Source of the DNA: Acidimicrobiia bacterium UBA5794
Lineage (GTDB): Bacteria; Actinomycetota; Acidimicrobiia; Spongiisociales; UBA5794
Direction of reading: 5' to 3'
Length of the DNA: 36,944 bases
Assembly (NCBI GenBank): GCA_002418265.1
Contig: DIDS01000004.1
Span: 1-36,944, forward strand
Shown: positions 15,775 to 23,761 of the stretch, in pieces
Layout of the letters: each line of letters opens with the position of its first letter
Numbering within the stretch: position 1 is the stretch's first letter
Notes under the pieces: generated by a model
Told to the model about the DNA's origin: nothing
The model's input: the letters and a program-made list of their open reading frames with translations, nothing else
Database searches by the model: none
Program-made: the position numbers and the translations under genes

Positions 15775-17277
15775 TTAGATGTCGTAGCTGGCCTCCCAGT
15801 TGGCCTGGTTGATATCGAGGGCTTCCTGGACGGTGATCGCTCCGGAGAGGAGGTCGGCGAAGACTACATTGTTACCGTTCGCCTCCCAGTCGAAGACGCC
15901 AACTGATCCCTTCTTGCGGAACGGGGCAGCTACGATCTCACCGGTCATCGAGTCGTCGAACTTCGTGTTCTCCCACTTGCCACCCGGAGTGCCGATCTCC
16001 TTGAGCACCTGTTGGAACTGTGGACCCTGGATGTCAGGGAGCTCGTCGAGTTCGTACAGTGGGAGTCGACCCTCCGCCTCTGCCCGCAGCGGTATCGCTT
16101 CAGGGCTGTGCAACCAGTTGAAAGCAGTTCTGGTCTGTTCCCAATACGGAGTCTCCTTGTTTCCGGTTCGAATGAAGTAGCCGTTGTCTATCGCTGGCGG
16201 TGCAGCAGCTTGCATCCATGGCTGTCCATCTGCTGGCGGGGTGGCAGGCATGCCTCGCTGCATGTCGTTCAAGGCGAAGTCTGACCCCGAAGCCAGCGCC
16301 TTGTCCCATGGCCAGGGACCATGGAACATCATGACTGAGTCTCCGGCGATGTAGCTGGCCTCCATGTCTCCTTCCCACTGCCGTGTCGTGAGTCCGTCGG
16401 GAATCCAGCCGTTCTTGCTCGCATCCAAGAAGAACTGGTAGAAGTGGCGATACGGTGAATCTGCTGCATTGAACTTCGCTTCTCCAAGCCAACAGTCGAC
16501 AGCTCGTTGTCTCGTCCCGTCCTCGAACGCCATGGGGACGATTTCGGGATAATGGACGGCAAATACCCAGTTGTGCCAAGCCTGGTTCCAGAAGAACGAG
16601 ACGTCGTCCTGCGCTTTTGCCCACGCCGTACCCTCGGTGAGCCAAGCAGTCATGTCATCCCACGTCTTGACGTCTTTCTGTGGATCGAGACCGGCTCTCT
16701 GCATGAGAACCTCGTTCCATTGCCACGTGAGCACATAGCCCTGGTAGGGGTCGAGCGTGCGGGGTCCGGGAACACCAAACAGTTTGGACCATGCGTGCTC
16801 AACGTCCCAGGTCCACTTGTCGAACCATGGGAAATCGATCGAGCTCAGATCAACGAATGTCTCGTAATTGCTCGCGCCAGCCAGGATCTGGGTTTCCTGG
16901 TTGTGTTCGATTGCAGGCAGGTAACCTCCAGCGACCTTCGTGTTGTGAGCCGCGGCAGTATCCTCGTTGATCGAGAAGAGGTTGATCTTGATGCCCGGGT
17001 GTGTAGACTCAAAGAAGTTCCATATCTCCCTGTACGCACCCTCATATTCCGACGCGTTCGTCATCACGTCCAGCACAACCGCCTCACCTGCTGGGGCTGT
17101 CGCTCCCGGTGTAGTTGTTGTTGCCACTGCTCCGCCGACTGTTGTCGTCGCCCCGCCGATTGCTGCTGCTGCTGTTGTCGTCGCCGATGAAGCTCCGCAC
17201 GCGGCTGCAACGAGTCCTCCGCCAGCAACTGCTGCGAGACCAAGGAATTTCCTTCTGCTCAGGTGGTGTTCGCCCAT
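15775..17277 (-). CDS. Extracellular solute-binding lipoprotein of a sugar ABC importer (family 1)
   Basis: This 500-residue binding protein delivers the substrate to the two permeases encoded downstream. It opens with a Tat-type signal (SRRKFLGLAAVAGGG) and a lipobox with Cys27 in LVAAACG, so it is a lipid-anchored surface protein. A 50-residue Ala/Thr/Gly-rich linker (TTT and GGA repeats) follows. The periplasmic-binding fold then has features of family 1: YREIWNFFESTHPGIKI, TWDDMTAWLTEGTAWAK and GDSVMMFHGPWPWDKALASG. It is larger than average, mostly because of the linker. ATG at 17277 has GAGGAG upstream and starts right before the signal; the longer frame from 17319 is rejected. It is first in the importer-chaperonin-BNR operon. 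Confidence 0.92.
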   Translation of the reverse strand: MGEHHLSRRKFLGLAAVAGGGLVAAACGASSATTTAAAAIGGATTTVGGAVATTTTPGATAPAGEAVVLDVMTNASEYEGAYREIWNFFESTHPGIKINLFSINEDTAAAHNTKVAGGYLPAIEHNQETQILAGASNYETFVDLSSIDFPWFDKWTWDVEHAWSKLFGVPGPRTLDPYQGYVLTWQWNEVLMQRAGLDPQKDVKTWDDMTAWLTEGTAWAKAQDDVSFFWNQAWHNWVFAVHYPEIVPMAFEDGTRQRAVDCWLGEAKFNAADSPYRHFYQFFLDASKNGWIPDGLTTRQWEGDMEASYIAGDSVMMFHGPWPWDKALASGSDFALNDMQRGMPATPPADGQPWMQAAAPPAIDNGYFIRTGNKETPYWEQTRTAFNWLHSPEAIPLRAEAEGRLPLYELDELPDIQGPQFQQVLKEIGTPGGKWENTKFDDSMTGEIVAAPFRKKGSVGVFDWEANGNNVVFADLLSGAITVQEALDINQANWEASYDI

Positions 17278-17435
17278 GCGCTTCTCCTCTTCTTGGTAAG
17301 CATGTCGACTATTTGTCACGTCTTGAAGGTCTCGCCCACGGTTTCCGACATCCCAGTATTCGCACCACCGTTACATCTTTGCCGTTCTGTCCCTTCATTG
17401 CAGCCCGACCCTACACATCCCGTCATACATCTGCA

Positions 17436-17492
17436 AGTGAGATGTCTAGAGATCAGACGTCATACTTGTATGAGTTTGTGTATCATGTGAAT
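17436..17492. promoter_or_regulatory. Candidate operator, site 2 (AGACGTCATACT core)
   Basis: AGACGTCATACT at 17455-17466 is identical to site 1. It overlaps the 12-bp perfect palindrome CATACTTGTATG (17461-17472). A half-site GATGTCT (17441-17447) pairs with AGACGTC (17455-17461) as an imperfect inverted repeat spaced by 7 bp. The site lies in the divergent spacer between the importer operon and the Gfo/Idh gene, only 27 bp before the latter's ATG, so it could act on both. Confidence 0.45.
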
Positions 17493-18515
17493 ATGACAGA
17501 TCTCAAATTTGCGGTAATGGGTGCGGGGTTCTGGTCGCGTTATCAGATTCCTGCCTGGTTCGAGGTCGGCGGTGTCGAATTGGTGGCCGTGTACAATCGC
17601 ACAGTGTCAAAGGCCGAGACCACGGCCGAGAGATTCGATGTGCCGAAGTTCTATGGTGACGCCGAGGAACTCTTTCGCAATGAAGATCTTGACTTCGTTG
17701 ACATCATCACCGAGGTTGGCGGTCACGCACCGCTTGTCAAGCTTGCAGCGAAGTATCGCGTCCCGGTCATCTGTCAGAAACCAATGGCAGGTGATTTGGA
17801 GACGGCTCAAGCGATGGTCGATGTGTGTGAGGCGGCGGGTATTCCGTTTTTCATCCACGAAAACTTCCGTTACCAGACTCCGATCAGGCGATTCAAGGAA
17901 TTGCTGTCGGAAGGGACCATAGGTGATCCATTTCGTGCTCGCATACAGTTCATTCACGGATTCCCGGTTTTCGAGAATCAGCCGTTCCTGAGAACACTTG
18001 AGAAATTCATCCTTACGGATCTGGGAACGCACATTCTCGATATTGCACGATTCCTGTTCGGCGAGCCGCACTCGCTGTATTGCCAGCACCTCCGGAGCCG
18101 CGATGACATCGCTGGTGAGGATGTCGCTTCGGTGTTGCTTCGCTTCGAAGACGTCATCTGCTATTGCGAGATGAGTCAATCGTCGAAGACCGAGTGGGGC
18201 CGTTTCCCAGAAACGTTCATCTACGTTGAGGGCACACAGGGAACGCTCGAGTTGGGTCCAGATTTCTGGATTCGATCTACGACCGGGGATGGCACGTTGT
18301 CCCGTCGATATCCGCCACCTCGGTATGATTGGGCTGATCCTGACTACGATGTCGCTCACGCCAGCATGGTCCCGATTCAGGAGGCCTTTGTCGAGGCTCT
18401 GAGGAGCGGCGTACCGCCAGAGACAACGGGCAAGGACAATCTCAAGACACTGAGGTTGGTCTTTCAGTCTTACGAGTCAGCCGAGCAGAATGCGGTCATT
18501 GATCTCACGCAGTGA
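17493..18515 (+). CDS. Gfo/Idh/MocA-family oxidoreductase (probable sugar dehydrogenase)
   Basis: This cytoplasmic NAD(P)-dependent oxidoreductase has 340 residues. The N-terminal Rossmann fold has GAGFWSRYQIP from residue 10. The family's EKP motif appears here as CQKP (residues 94-97), with the catalytic Lys kept. The C-terminal substrate domain contains LTDLGTHILDIARFLFGEP, where the Asp/His pair is usually catalytic. Members oxidise sugars, inositols or sugar-like compounds. The ATG at 17493 has no clear ribosome site, so a leaderless or weakly initiated transcript is possible. It is divergent from the sugar importer operon and overlaps the end of the IlvD-type gene tail to tail by 11 bp. 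It likely supplies the first oxidation step of the pathway. Confidence 0.87.
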   Translation: MTDLKFAVMGAGFWSRYQIPAWFEVGGVELVAVYNRTVSKAETTAERFDVPKFYGDAEELFRNEDLDFVDIITEVGGHAPLVKLAAKYRVPVICQKPMAGDLETAQAMVDVCEAAGIPFFIHENFRYQTPIRRFKELLSEGTIGDPFRARIQFIHGFPVFENQPFLRTLEKFILTDLGTHILDIARFLFGEPHSLYCQHLRSRDDIAGEDVASVLLRFEDVICYCEMSQSSKTEWGRFPETFIYVEGTQGTLELGPDFWIRSTTGDGTLSRRYPPPRYDWADPDYDVAHASMVPIQEAFVEALRSGVPPETTGKDNLKTLRLVFQSYESAEQNAVIDLTQ

Positions 18516-20202
18516 GGATCGCTCCGTCGCTCGCTGATCCGACGGTCCGGCTGTAACGACCCAGCACGCCACTGACGTATCTGGGTTCCGGTGGTGACCA
18601 GACAGCACGACGCCGATTCGCCTCGGCCTCGCTCAGGTCGATGTCGAGCGTCCCTGATTCGGTGTCGATGCTGATGATGTCGCCGTCCTCGACGAGGGCG
18701 ATTGGTCCGCCCGAAACAGCCTCCGGGCAGACATGACCAACCATCATGCCTCGCGTAGCCCCCGAGAATCGACCGTCGGTGACCAGCGCGACGGATTCTC
18801 CAAGACCCTCCCCGATTATCGCCGCGGTGACCTGGAGCATCTCGCGCATCCCGGGACCACCGGCGGGACCCTCATATCTCACGACGACGACGCTCCCCGG
18901 CTTTACCTGTTCGTCCTTTATTGCGGCGTAGGCCTCCTCCTCGGAGTTGAAGACAATTGCGGGACCGCTGTGGCTGGTGCGGTCGTGCCTGGCGAGTTTC
19001 ACTACACACCCGTCGGGGGCGAGACTTCCTCGTAGAATTCGAAGGCCTCCCGATTTCTTGCTTGGCGTCTCGGTCGAACGGACGACTTGCTGATCCTCAG
19101 TCTCGATCGCAGATCCTGCGATCTGGGCGATTGTCTTACCGTCTACGCCTCTCGTGTCGGTGTTGAGGAAGCCCCCTTCGACCAGCCTCTTGATCACCAA
19201 GGGGACTCCGCCGGCACCATGAAGATCCACTGCGAGGTCGGGGCCAGAAGGGGAGAGCTCCGTGAGCACCGGTGTGGCTGCGATGAGTTCACCGACCTCA
19301 TCGATCGTCAGGGGAATGCTGAACTCTCTTGCCACGGCCAGAAGGTGCAGCACAGCATTGCTTGAGCCACCGGTTGCCGCGACCGCTGCGATGGCATTCT
19401 CGATGGATGCCCGCGTGACGATCGATCGTGCGGTGGTGCCTGCTCGCACAAGATCCATGATGATTTCGCCACACCTGCGGGCGGCCGCGGGCTTGTCCGG
19501 ATGAAGTGCAGGGATGTCGTTGAGGCCTGCGGGTGACAGACCGATCGCGGTCATCACGGTGCTCATGGTGTTGGCGGTCCACTGGCCACCGCATGCGCCG
19601 GCACTCGGGCATGCAACGCTCTCGAGCTCGTAGACATCCTGTGCGGTCGCATCTCCCGCGTAGTACGCACCGAGTCCTTCGAATACGTCGAGGAGCGTGA
19701 TCCGCGTCTCGTGACGGAACCCAGGATCGATCGCTCCGCCGTAGAGAATGAGACTCGGAATGTCGAGCCTCCCAAAGGCCATCATCGCTGCTGGATTCGT
19801 CTTGTCACATCCCGTGATGCACACGAGTCCGTCGAAGGAGTGGCCGCGGGCAACGAGCTCGATAGAGTCAGCGATCACTTCACGCGACACGAGCGATGCA
19901 CGCATGCCCTCGGTACCCATCGACACCGCGTCGCTGATCGCAATGGTGTTGAACTCCATCGGAGTTCCACCCGCATCCCTGATACCGATCTTGACCGACT
20001 CTGCAAGGTCGCGTTGGTTCCAGTTGCACGGCATGGTCTCGATCCATGACGTGCCAACCCCAATGATCGGCTTTGCGAGATCATCATCGGTGAGGCCCGT
20101 TGCCTTGAGCATTGCACGAGCGCCCGCTCGGTCGATACCGTCGGTCATCACGGCGCTCTTGCGTTTCGCAGGGTCAGATGGTCTGTCGTAGGGCAATTGC
20201 AT
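18505..20202 (-). CDS. IlvD/Edd-family dehydratase (sugar-acid or dihydroxy-acid dehydratase)
   Basis: This 565-residue Fe-S dehydratase removes water from a 2,3-dihydroxy acid to give a 2-oxo-3-deoxy acid. Cluster ligands are Cys59 (MPCNWNQ), Cys132 (ITGCDKTNP) and Cys203 (SAGACGGQW), the three-Cys pattern of the [2Fe-2S] type. ATGGSSNAVLHLLAVA and TDGRFSGATRGMMVGHVCPE are family signatures. The length is right for IlvD. A housekeeping role in valine/isoleucine synthesis is possible, but the gene ends an operon with acetaldehyde dehydrogenase and HOA aldolase and has a lactonase and a sugar dehydrogenase nearby, so a sugar-acid substrate is more likely. ATG at 20202 has AGGAGC upstream. Confidence 0.88.
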   Translation of the reverse strand: MQLPYDRPSDPAKRKSAVMTDGIDRAGARAMLKATGLTDDDLAKPIIGVGTSWIETMPCNWNQRDLAESVKIGIRDAGGTPMEFNTIAISDAVSMGTEGMRASLVSREVIADSIELVARGHSFDGLVCITGCDKTNPAAMMAFGRLDIPSLILYGGAIDPGFRHETRITLLDVFEGLGAYYAGDATAQDVYELESVACPSAGACGGQWTANTMSTVMTAIGLSPAGLNDIPALHPDKPAAARRCGEIIMDLVRAGTTARSIVTRASIENAIAAVAATGGSSNAVLHLLAVAREFSIPLTIDEVGELIAATPVLTELSPSGPDLAVDLHGAGGVPLVIKRLVEGGFLNTDTRGVDGKTIAQIAGSAIETEDQQVVRSTETPSKKSGGLRILRGSLAPDGCVVKLARHDRTSHSGPAIVFNSEEEAYAAIKDEQVKPGSVVVVRYEGPAGGPGMREMLQVTAAIIGEGLGESVALVTDGRFSGATRGMMVGHVCPEAVSGGPIALVEDGDIISIDTESGTLDIDLSEAEANRRRAVWSPPEPRYVSGVLGRYSRTVGSASDGAILTA

Positions 20203-20258
20203 GTTAGATCAGCTCCTAAGTGCCTTGGTGTTACGAACCTTCATGTCTGGAGGAACCC

Positions 20259-20525
20259 TTAGTCAACGACGATCTGCTCCCCGTTGACGAAGGAGGACAG
20301 ATCCGAAGCCAGGAATAGTGCGACGCGAGCAATATCGTCGGGTTCACAAACGCGGCGCAGAGGCGTCCCCGTGGCCACAGCATCGAATTGGGCATCCATG
20401 TCGTGACCAGCTGTTGCAACACCGGACACGAGTGCGACCTTGCCGCTGAGGTCAATCATTGTCGAGATGCTTGGATGGTCTCGTGCTTGTTCCATCATGC
20501 CCTTTTCGATATCGGCGTTTCTCAC
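20259..20525 (-). pseudogene. Internally deleted short-chain dehydrogenase (SDR) remnant
   Basis: A short frame of 88 codons joins two ends of an SDR. MIDLSGKVALVSGV matches the N-terminal strand before the TGxxxGIG cofactor loop. GTPLRRVCEPDDIARVALFL followed by ASDLSSFVNGEQIVVD matches the C-terminal part. The cofactor loop, the catalytic Ser/Tyr/Lys region and some 150 residues in between are absent, and the stop comes directly after IVVD. It cannot be an active dehydrogenase. It lies between the aldolase and dehydratase genes in the same direction, so an SDR was probably once an enzyme of this operon, perhaps the sugar dehydrogenase now supplied by the Gfo/Idh gene. Confidence 0.75.
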
Positions 20526-20536
20526 TCAGCTATGGC

Positions 20537-21562
20537 CTACCGAGGCGCGTCGCTGCTATCGGCTGCTTGTCTCAGTTCGAGTGCCACATCGATGATCATG
20601 TCCTCCTGCCCACCCACGATGCCGCGACGGCCGAGCTCCAGAAGGATGTCGTCACACGCAACGCCGTACACCTCTGCCGCCCGCTTTGCGTGCAGCAGGA
20701 ACGATCCGTAGACGCCCGCGTAACCGAGCATCAACCCGTCACGGTCGATGACTCCTTGGTTTGGACTCAGTGGCCGGACCACGTCAGTCGCAACGTCGAG
20801 AAGTTCGGTGAGGTCGATGCCGGTCTCATATCCGGCCTTGTCGCACGCCGCGACGAGGATTTCGGTGGGACAGTTTCCTGCACCCGCGCCGAGGCCGATC
20901 AGGCATCCGTCGACCTGATCGATCCCCTCACCGATGGCAGCGAGGGAGTTGGCCACCGCCAGGGACAGGTTGTTATGGGCATGGAGTCCAACTCCGCAGT
21001 CAAGGCCATGCTTGAGCATCGATATGCGCTCCATGGTGTCACGGATGGTCATTGCACCGGCCGAGTCAACCACATATACGGCATCGGCTCCGTAGGATTC
21101 CATGCGCTTCGCCTGATCGAGCAGATCGCCGGACGCGACCATGTGGGACAGCATCAAGAAACCCACCGTCTCCATGCCGAGGTCCTTTGCGAGAGCCATG
21201 TGCTGGTGGGAGATGTCTGCTTCGGTGCTGTGCGTGGCAATCCGTGCAACGGATGCACCGATGTTCGCTGCATGAACGAGGTCATCCTTGGTCCCTATGC
21301 CCGGAAGAAGCAGGACAGCGATACGTGCGTTGTCAGCCTCATCGACGGCTGCCCTGATCAGATCCATCTCGTCGATTCGGGAGAATCCGTAATTGAAGCT
21401 GGATCCGCCGAGACCATCACCATGAGCCACTTCGATCACCTCAACTCCTGCGCGATCAAGTCCGCGCACAACTGCTCGTACCTGGTCGACGGTGAATTGA
21501 TGCCTGATGGCGTGTGACCCGTCGCGCAGCGTCGAATCTGTCAATCGGAACGCTGCTGTCAT
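20537..21562 (-). CDS. mhpE: 4-hydroxy-2-oxovalerate aldolase (DmpG/MhpE/HsaF type)
   Basis: This class II, metal-dependent aldolase of 341 residues splits 4-hydroxy-2-oxopentanoate into pyruvate and acetaldehyde. LTDSTLRDGSHAIRHQF supplies Arg13, Asp14 and His17. GVGLHAHNNLSLAVANS supplies the metal-binding His pair, and GCLIGLGAGAGNCPTE and GYAGVYGSFLLHA are typical of this aldolase rather than of isopropylmalate synthases. It overlaps the acetaldehyde dehydrogenase by ATGA, and the two normally form a channelling complex. GGGAGG precedes the ATG. No 2-hydroxypentadienoate hydratase or ring-cleavage dioxygenase is encoded in the window, so its substrate probably does not come from aromatic degradation. 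Confidence 0.93.
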   Translation of the reverse strand: MTAAFRLTDSTLRDGSHAIRHQFTVDQVRAVVRGLDRAGVEVIEVAHGDGLGGSSFNYGFSRIDEMDLIRAAVDEADNARIAVLLLPGIGTKDDLVHAANIGASVARIATHSTEADISHQHMALAKDLGMETVGFLMLSHMVASGDLLDQAKRMESYGADAVYVVDSAGAMTIRDTMERISMLKHGLDCGVGLHAHNNLSLAVANSLAAIGEGIDQVDGCLIGLGAGAGNCPTEILVAACDKAGYETGIDLTELLDVATDVVRPLSPNQGVIDRDGLMLGYAGVYGSFLLHAKRAAEVYGVACDDILLELGRRGIVGGQEDMIIDVALELRQAADSSDAPR

Positions 21563-22464
21563 GTGCGGCCTCCCGTGCGTGCGGCACCGAGCGCCTCGCC
21601 GACCCTTACCGCTGCCGCGGTCATGATGTCCAGGTTTCCGGCGTACGCAGGAAGGAAGTCCGCTGCGCCAGAGACTTCGAGAAGGACGACGACACGAGTC
21701 TGTACAACACCGCCCGGTGTGGCGAACGGTCCGTTCTCGAATACTGGAGCTCTCTTCAACTGGTAGCCAGGCACGTAGGTGCGGACGTTGTCGACCGTTT
21801 GTACGATCGACTCGACGACGCGTTCGGGGTCATATCCATCCGCAAGGCCGCAGTACACCGTATTGCGCATCATGATGGGCGGATCAGCGGGGTTGAGGAT
21901 CATTATTGCTTTCCCAATACCGGCTCCTCCCACCTCCTCAAGGCAGGCTGAGGTGGTTTCGGTGAACTCATCGATGTTCGCTCTCGTGCCAGGTCCCGCG
22001 GAGTTGGACGCCACGGTCGAGATGATCTCTGCATACGGAACACTTGCGGCCCGGCAGATGGCTGCAACGATCGGAGTGGTTGCTTGACCCCCGCATGTGA
22101 TCAGGTTGACGTTTGGGGCCTCCAGATGGTCTTTGAGGTTGACGCCCGGCACAACGGATGGGCCGATTCTTGCTGGCGTAAGGTCTATCGCTGTGATGCC
22201 AAGGCGCTCGTACTCGGGAGCGTGGCTGCGGTGGATGCCAGCGGATGTGGCCTCGAAAACGAGATTGATACTGTCAGCGTTATCGATCACCCACTTCACG
22301 CCGGAAGCGGATGTGTCGACCCCCATGTCTGCCGCGCGGTGCAGGCCTTCGGAATCGGGGTCGATGCCCACGAGTGCACGGAGGTCAAGTGTGTAGGAGC
22401 GCAACACCTTGTACATCAGATCGGTCCCGATATTCCCCGATCCCATGATTACGCATGCTGTCAC
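21559..22464 (-). CDS. mhpF: Acetaldehyde dehydrogenase, acylating (DmpF/MhpF/HsaG type)
   Basis: This enzyme of 301 residues oxidises acetaldehyde with NAD and CoA to acetyl-CoA. The N-terminal nucleotide fold reads VIMGSGNIGTDLMYK; the catalytic nucleophile is Cys124 in LITCGGQATTP. SNSAGPGTRANIDEFTETTS and the C-terminal dimer/aldolase-contact region are standard. The length is as expected. It starts at GTG (22464) with GGAAGGAG about 10 bases upstream and is the first gene of the operon continuing to the aldolase, SDR remnant and dehydratase. It could also dispose of acetaldehyde released by acetoin cleavage in the operon at 5408-8747. Confidence 0.94.
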   Translation of the reverse strand: MTACVIMGSGNIGTDLMYKVLRSYTLDLRALVGIDPDSEGLHRAADMGVDTSASGVKWVIDNADSINLVFEATSAGIHRSHAPEYERLGITAIDLTPARIGPSVVPGVNLKDHLEAPNVNLITCGGQATTPIVAAICRAASVPYAEIISTVASNSAGPGTRANIDEFTETTSACLEEVGGAGIGKAIMILNPADPPIMMRNTVYCGLADGYDPERVVESIVQTVDNVRTYVPGYQLKRAPVFENGPFATPGGVVQTRVVVLLEVSGAADFLPAYAGNLDIMTAAAVRVGEALGAARTGGRT

Positions 22465-22783
22465 GACTCGCTCGCTCCTTCCCTACAGGGCGGCAGTATA
22501 ACTCACCTGTATGATGTATGATGTCTGTACGGGAGGTAGCACCTTGGGTGAGTGAGGTTCGGCCGATACGGTGCCGCGGGCCCGAGTTCTTTTCGGGAGG
22601 TCGCTATCGACAACGATCGAAAGCTTGCGTGCGTCCACGACAATGGCGCCACCTGCCTCGTACTCGACAATCCTGGCTGCGTGCTCCATCTCCCGGGAGG
22701 GTGAGTGCAAAGGGAATTGATGTGGGAGTCCTTCACGTCGCTGAATACCTTGAGAGTCGCCTATATGAAGAGGAGTTGTCGCA
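22465..22783. promoter_or_regulatory. Divergent spacer with candidate operator, site 3
   Basis: This 319-bp spacer separates the acetaldehyde dehydrogenase operon from the esterase gene. GTATGATGTCT at 22516-22526 is the complement of AGACATCATAC and matches sites 1 and 2 apart from one base. A direct repeat, GTATGATGTATGATGTCTG, spans 22509-22527. The rest (22530-22783) has short frames on both strands that I could not link to any family, so the leader of the esterase is unusually long. Confidence 0.4.
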
Positions 22784-23761
22784 ATGTCGGAACTGGACAT
22801 GTCTAGTCAACTCGACCCTGAATTGGTGGAGGCTCTCGAAGCCTTCGCCGAGCTCACGGGTGAAGGACTCAATCTGTATGACATCCCTGCAACTCGTGTC
22901 GTACACAGTGAGATGTTCAAAGCCTCGGTATCGGAACTCGAACCGATCGCAGATGTGACGTGCGAGATTCGCTCCGTGCCAGGGCCCGGCGACGTGCCGG
23001 ACGTGCCGGTGTGGGTGTACCGACCGAGTGATGCGCCAGAGATGCTGCCCGCGTTGCTGTGGATACACGGTGGCGGCTATGTACTTGGCGGCGCGGAGGA
23101 GGACGATTTTGCGGAAAAGTATTTCTCGGTCACTGCACGGTGTGTCGTCGTGTCCGTCGACTATCGATTGGCTCCTGAGCATCCCTTCCCCGCACCGATC
23201 GAAGACTGCTACACCGCCCTCAAGTGGCTCGCGACAAATTGTGATGAGCTGCGTGTCGACTCGTCACGTATCGCCATTGGAGGAGCAAGCTCTGGTGGCG
23301 GACTGGCAGCAGAGCTCGCGCTCCTGGCCCGTGATCGCGGAGAGGTCGACATCATGTTTCAGATGCTGATATACCCGATGATCGATGACAGAAACGTTGT
23401 GCCTGCGGGTGAGGGAGTTCTCGATACCTTTGTGTGGACCCGTGAGAGCAACCGTCTCGGCTGGATGTCGTATCTCGGCTCTCTGTACGGACGGGAGGAT
23501 GTACCGCACCACGCGGCAGTATTCCGGGCGACAGATCTATCCGGTCTACCCCCTGTGCACATCCCCATAGGTGCACTGGATCTGTTCCTGAACGAGAATA
23601 TGGAGTATGCCAAGCGTCTCATGGAAGCAGGCGTTCCGACCGAGCTACATGTGTATCCGGGTGGATATCACGGCTTCGATGGGTTCGCTCCCAATGCTGA
23701 TGTCTCAAGGCGCTTTGGGCAGGATCGCGACAGTGCGCTGATGCGAGCGTTCGGCCGATAG
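22784..23761 (+). CDS. Alpha/beta-hydrolase, hormone-sensitive-lipase (HSL) family esterase
   Basis: This cytoplasmic serine hydrolase of 325 residues shows the oxyanion HGGG motif (LLWIHGGGYVLGG), the nucleophile elbow GASSG with Ser169, an acid in PIGALDLFLNEN and the catalytic His in YPGGYHGFDGF. This order defines the HSL (acetyl-hydrolase, fold 3) family. Such enzymes cleave short acyl esters, and in sugar clusters some remove acyl decorations or open lactones. It is divergent from the acetaldehyde dehydrogenase operon and shares its spacer with site 3, so co-regulation is plausible. The start is ATG at 22784 with AGGAG about 9 bases upstream. The physiological substrate is unknown. Confidence 0.9.
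   Translation: MSELDMSSQLDPELVEALEAFAELTGEGLNLYDIPATRVVHSEMFKASVSELEPIADVTCEIRSVPGPGDVPDVPVWVYRPSDAPEMLPALLWIHGGGYVLGGAEEDDFAEKYFSVTARCVVVSVDYRLAPEHPFPAPIEDCYTALKWLATNCDELRVDSSRIAIGGASSGGGLAAELALLARDRGEVDIMFQMLIYPMIDDRNVVPAGEGVLDTFVWTRESNRLGWMSYLGSLYGREDVPHHAAVFRATDLSGLPPVHIPIGALDLFLNENMEYAKRLMEAGVPTELHVYPGGYHGFDGFAPNADVSRRFGQDRDSALMRAFGR

Noticed and set aside
17115..17492. Upstream extension of the Gfo/Idh reading frame (466-codon version)
   Set aside because: It overlaps the signal and linker region of the binding-protein gene on the other strand, reads as low-complexity Leu/Arg repeats, and the conserved Rossmann start begins right after ATG 17493.
18505..20202. Dehydratase as simple housekeeping ilvD
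   Set aside because: Not disproved, but no other branched-chain amino acid synthesis genes are nearby and the operon partners are catabolic, so this reading was put second.
20459..21517. 352-codon plus-strand frame
   Set aside because: It lies antisense to the clearly recognisable HOA aldolase and has no family features; it is a by-product of that gene's codon bias.
20537..22464. Aldolase and acetaldehyde dehydrogenase as part of an aromatic or steroid meta-cleavage pathway
   Set aside because: No dienoate hydratase, hydrolase of the meta-cleavage type or ring-cleavage dioxygenase is in 37 kb; the neighbours are sugar-pathway genes. It is not excluded if such genes lie outside.
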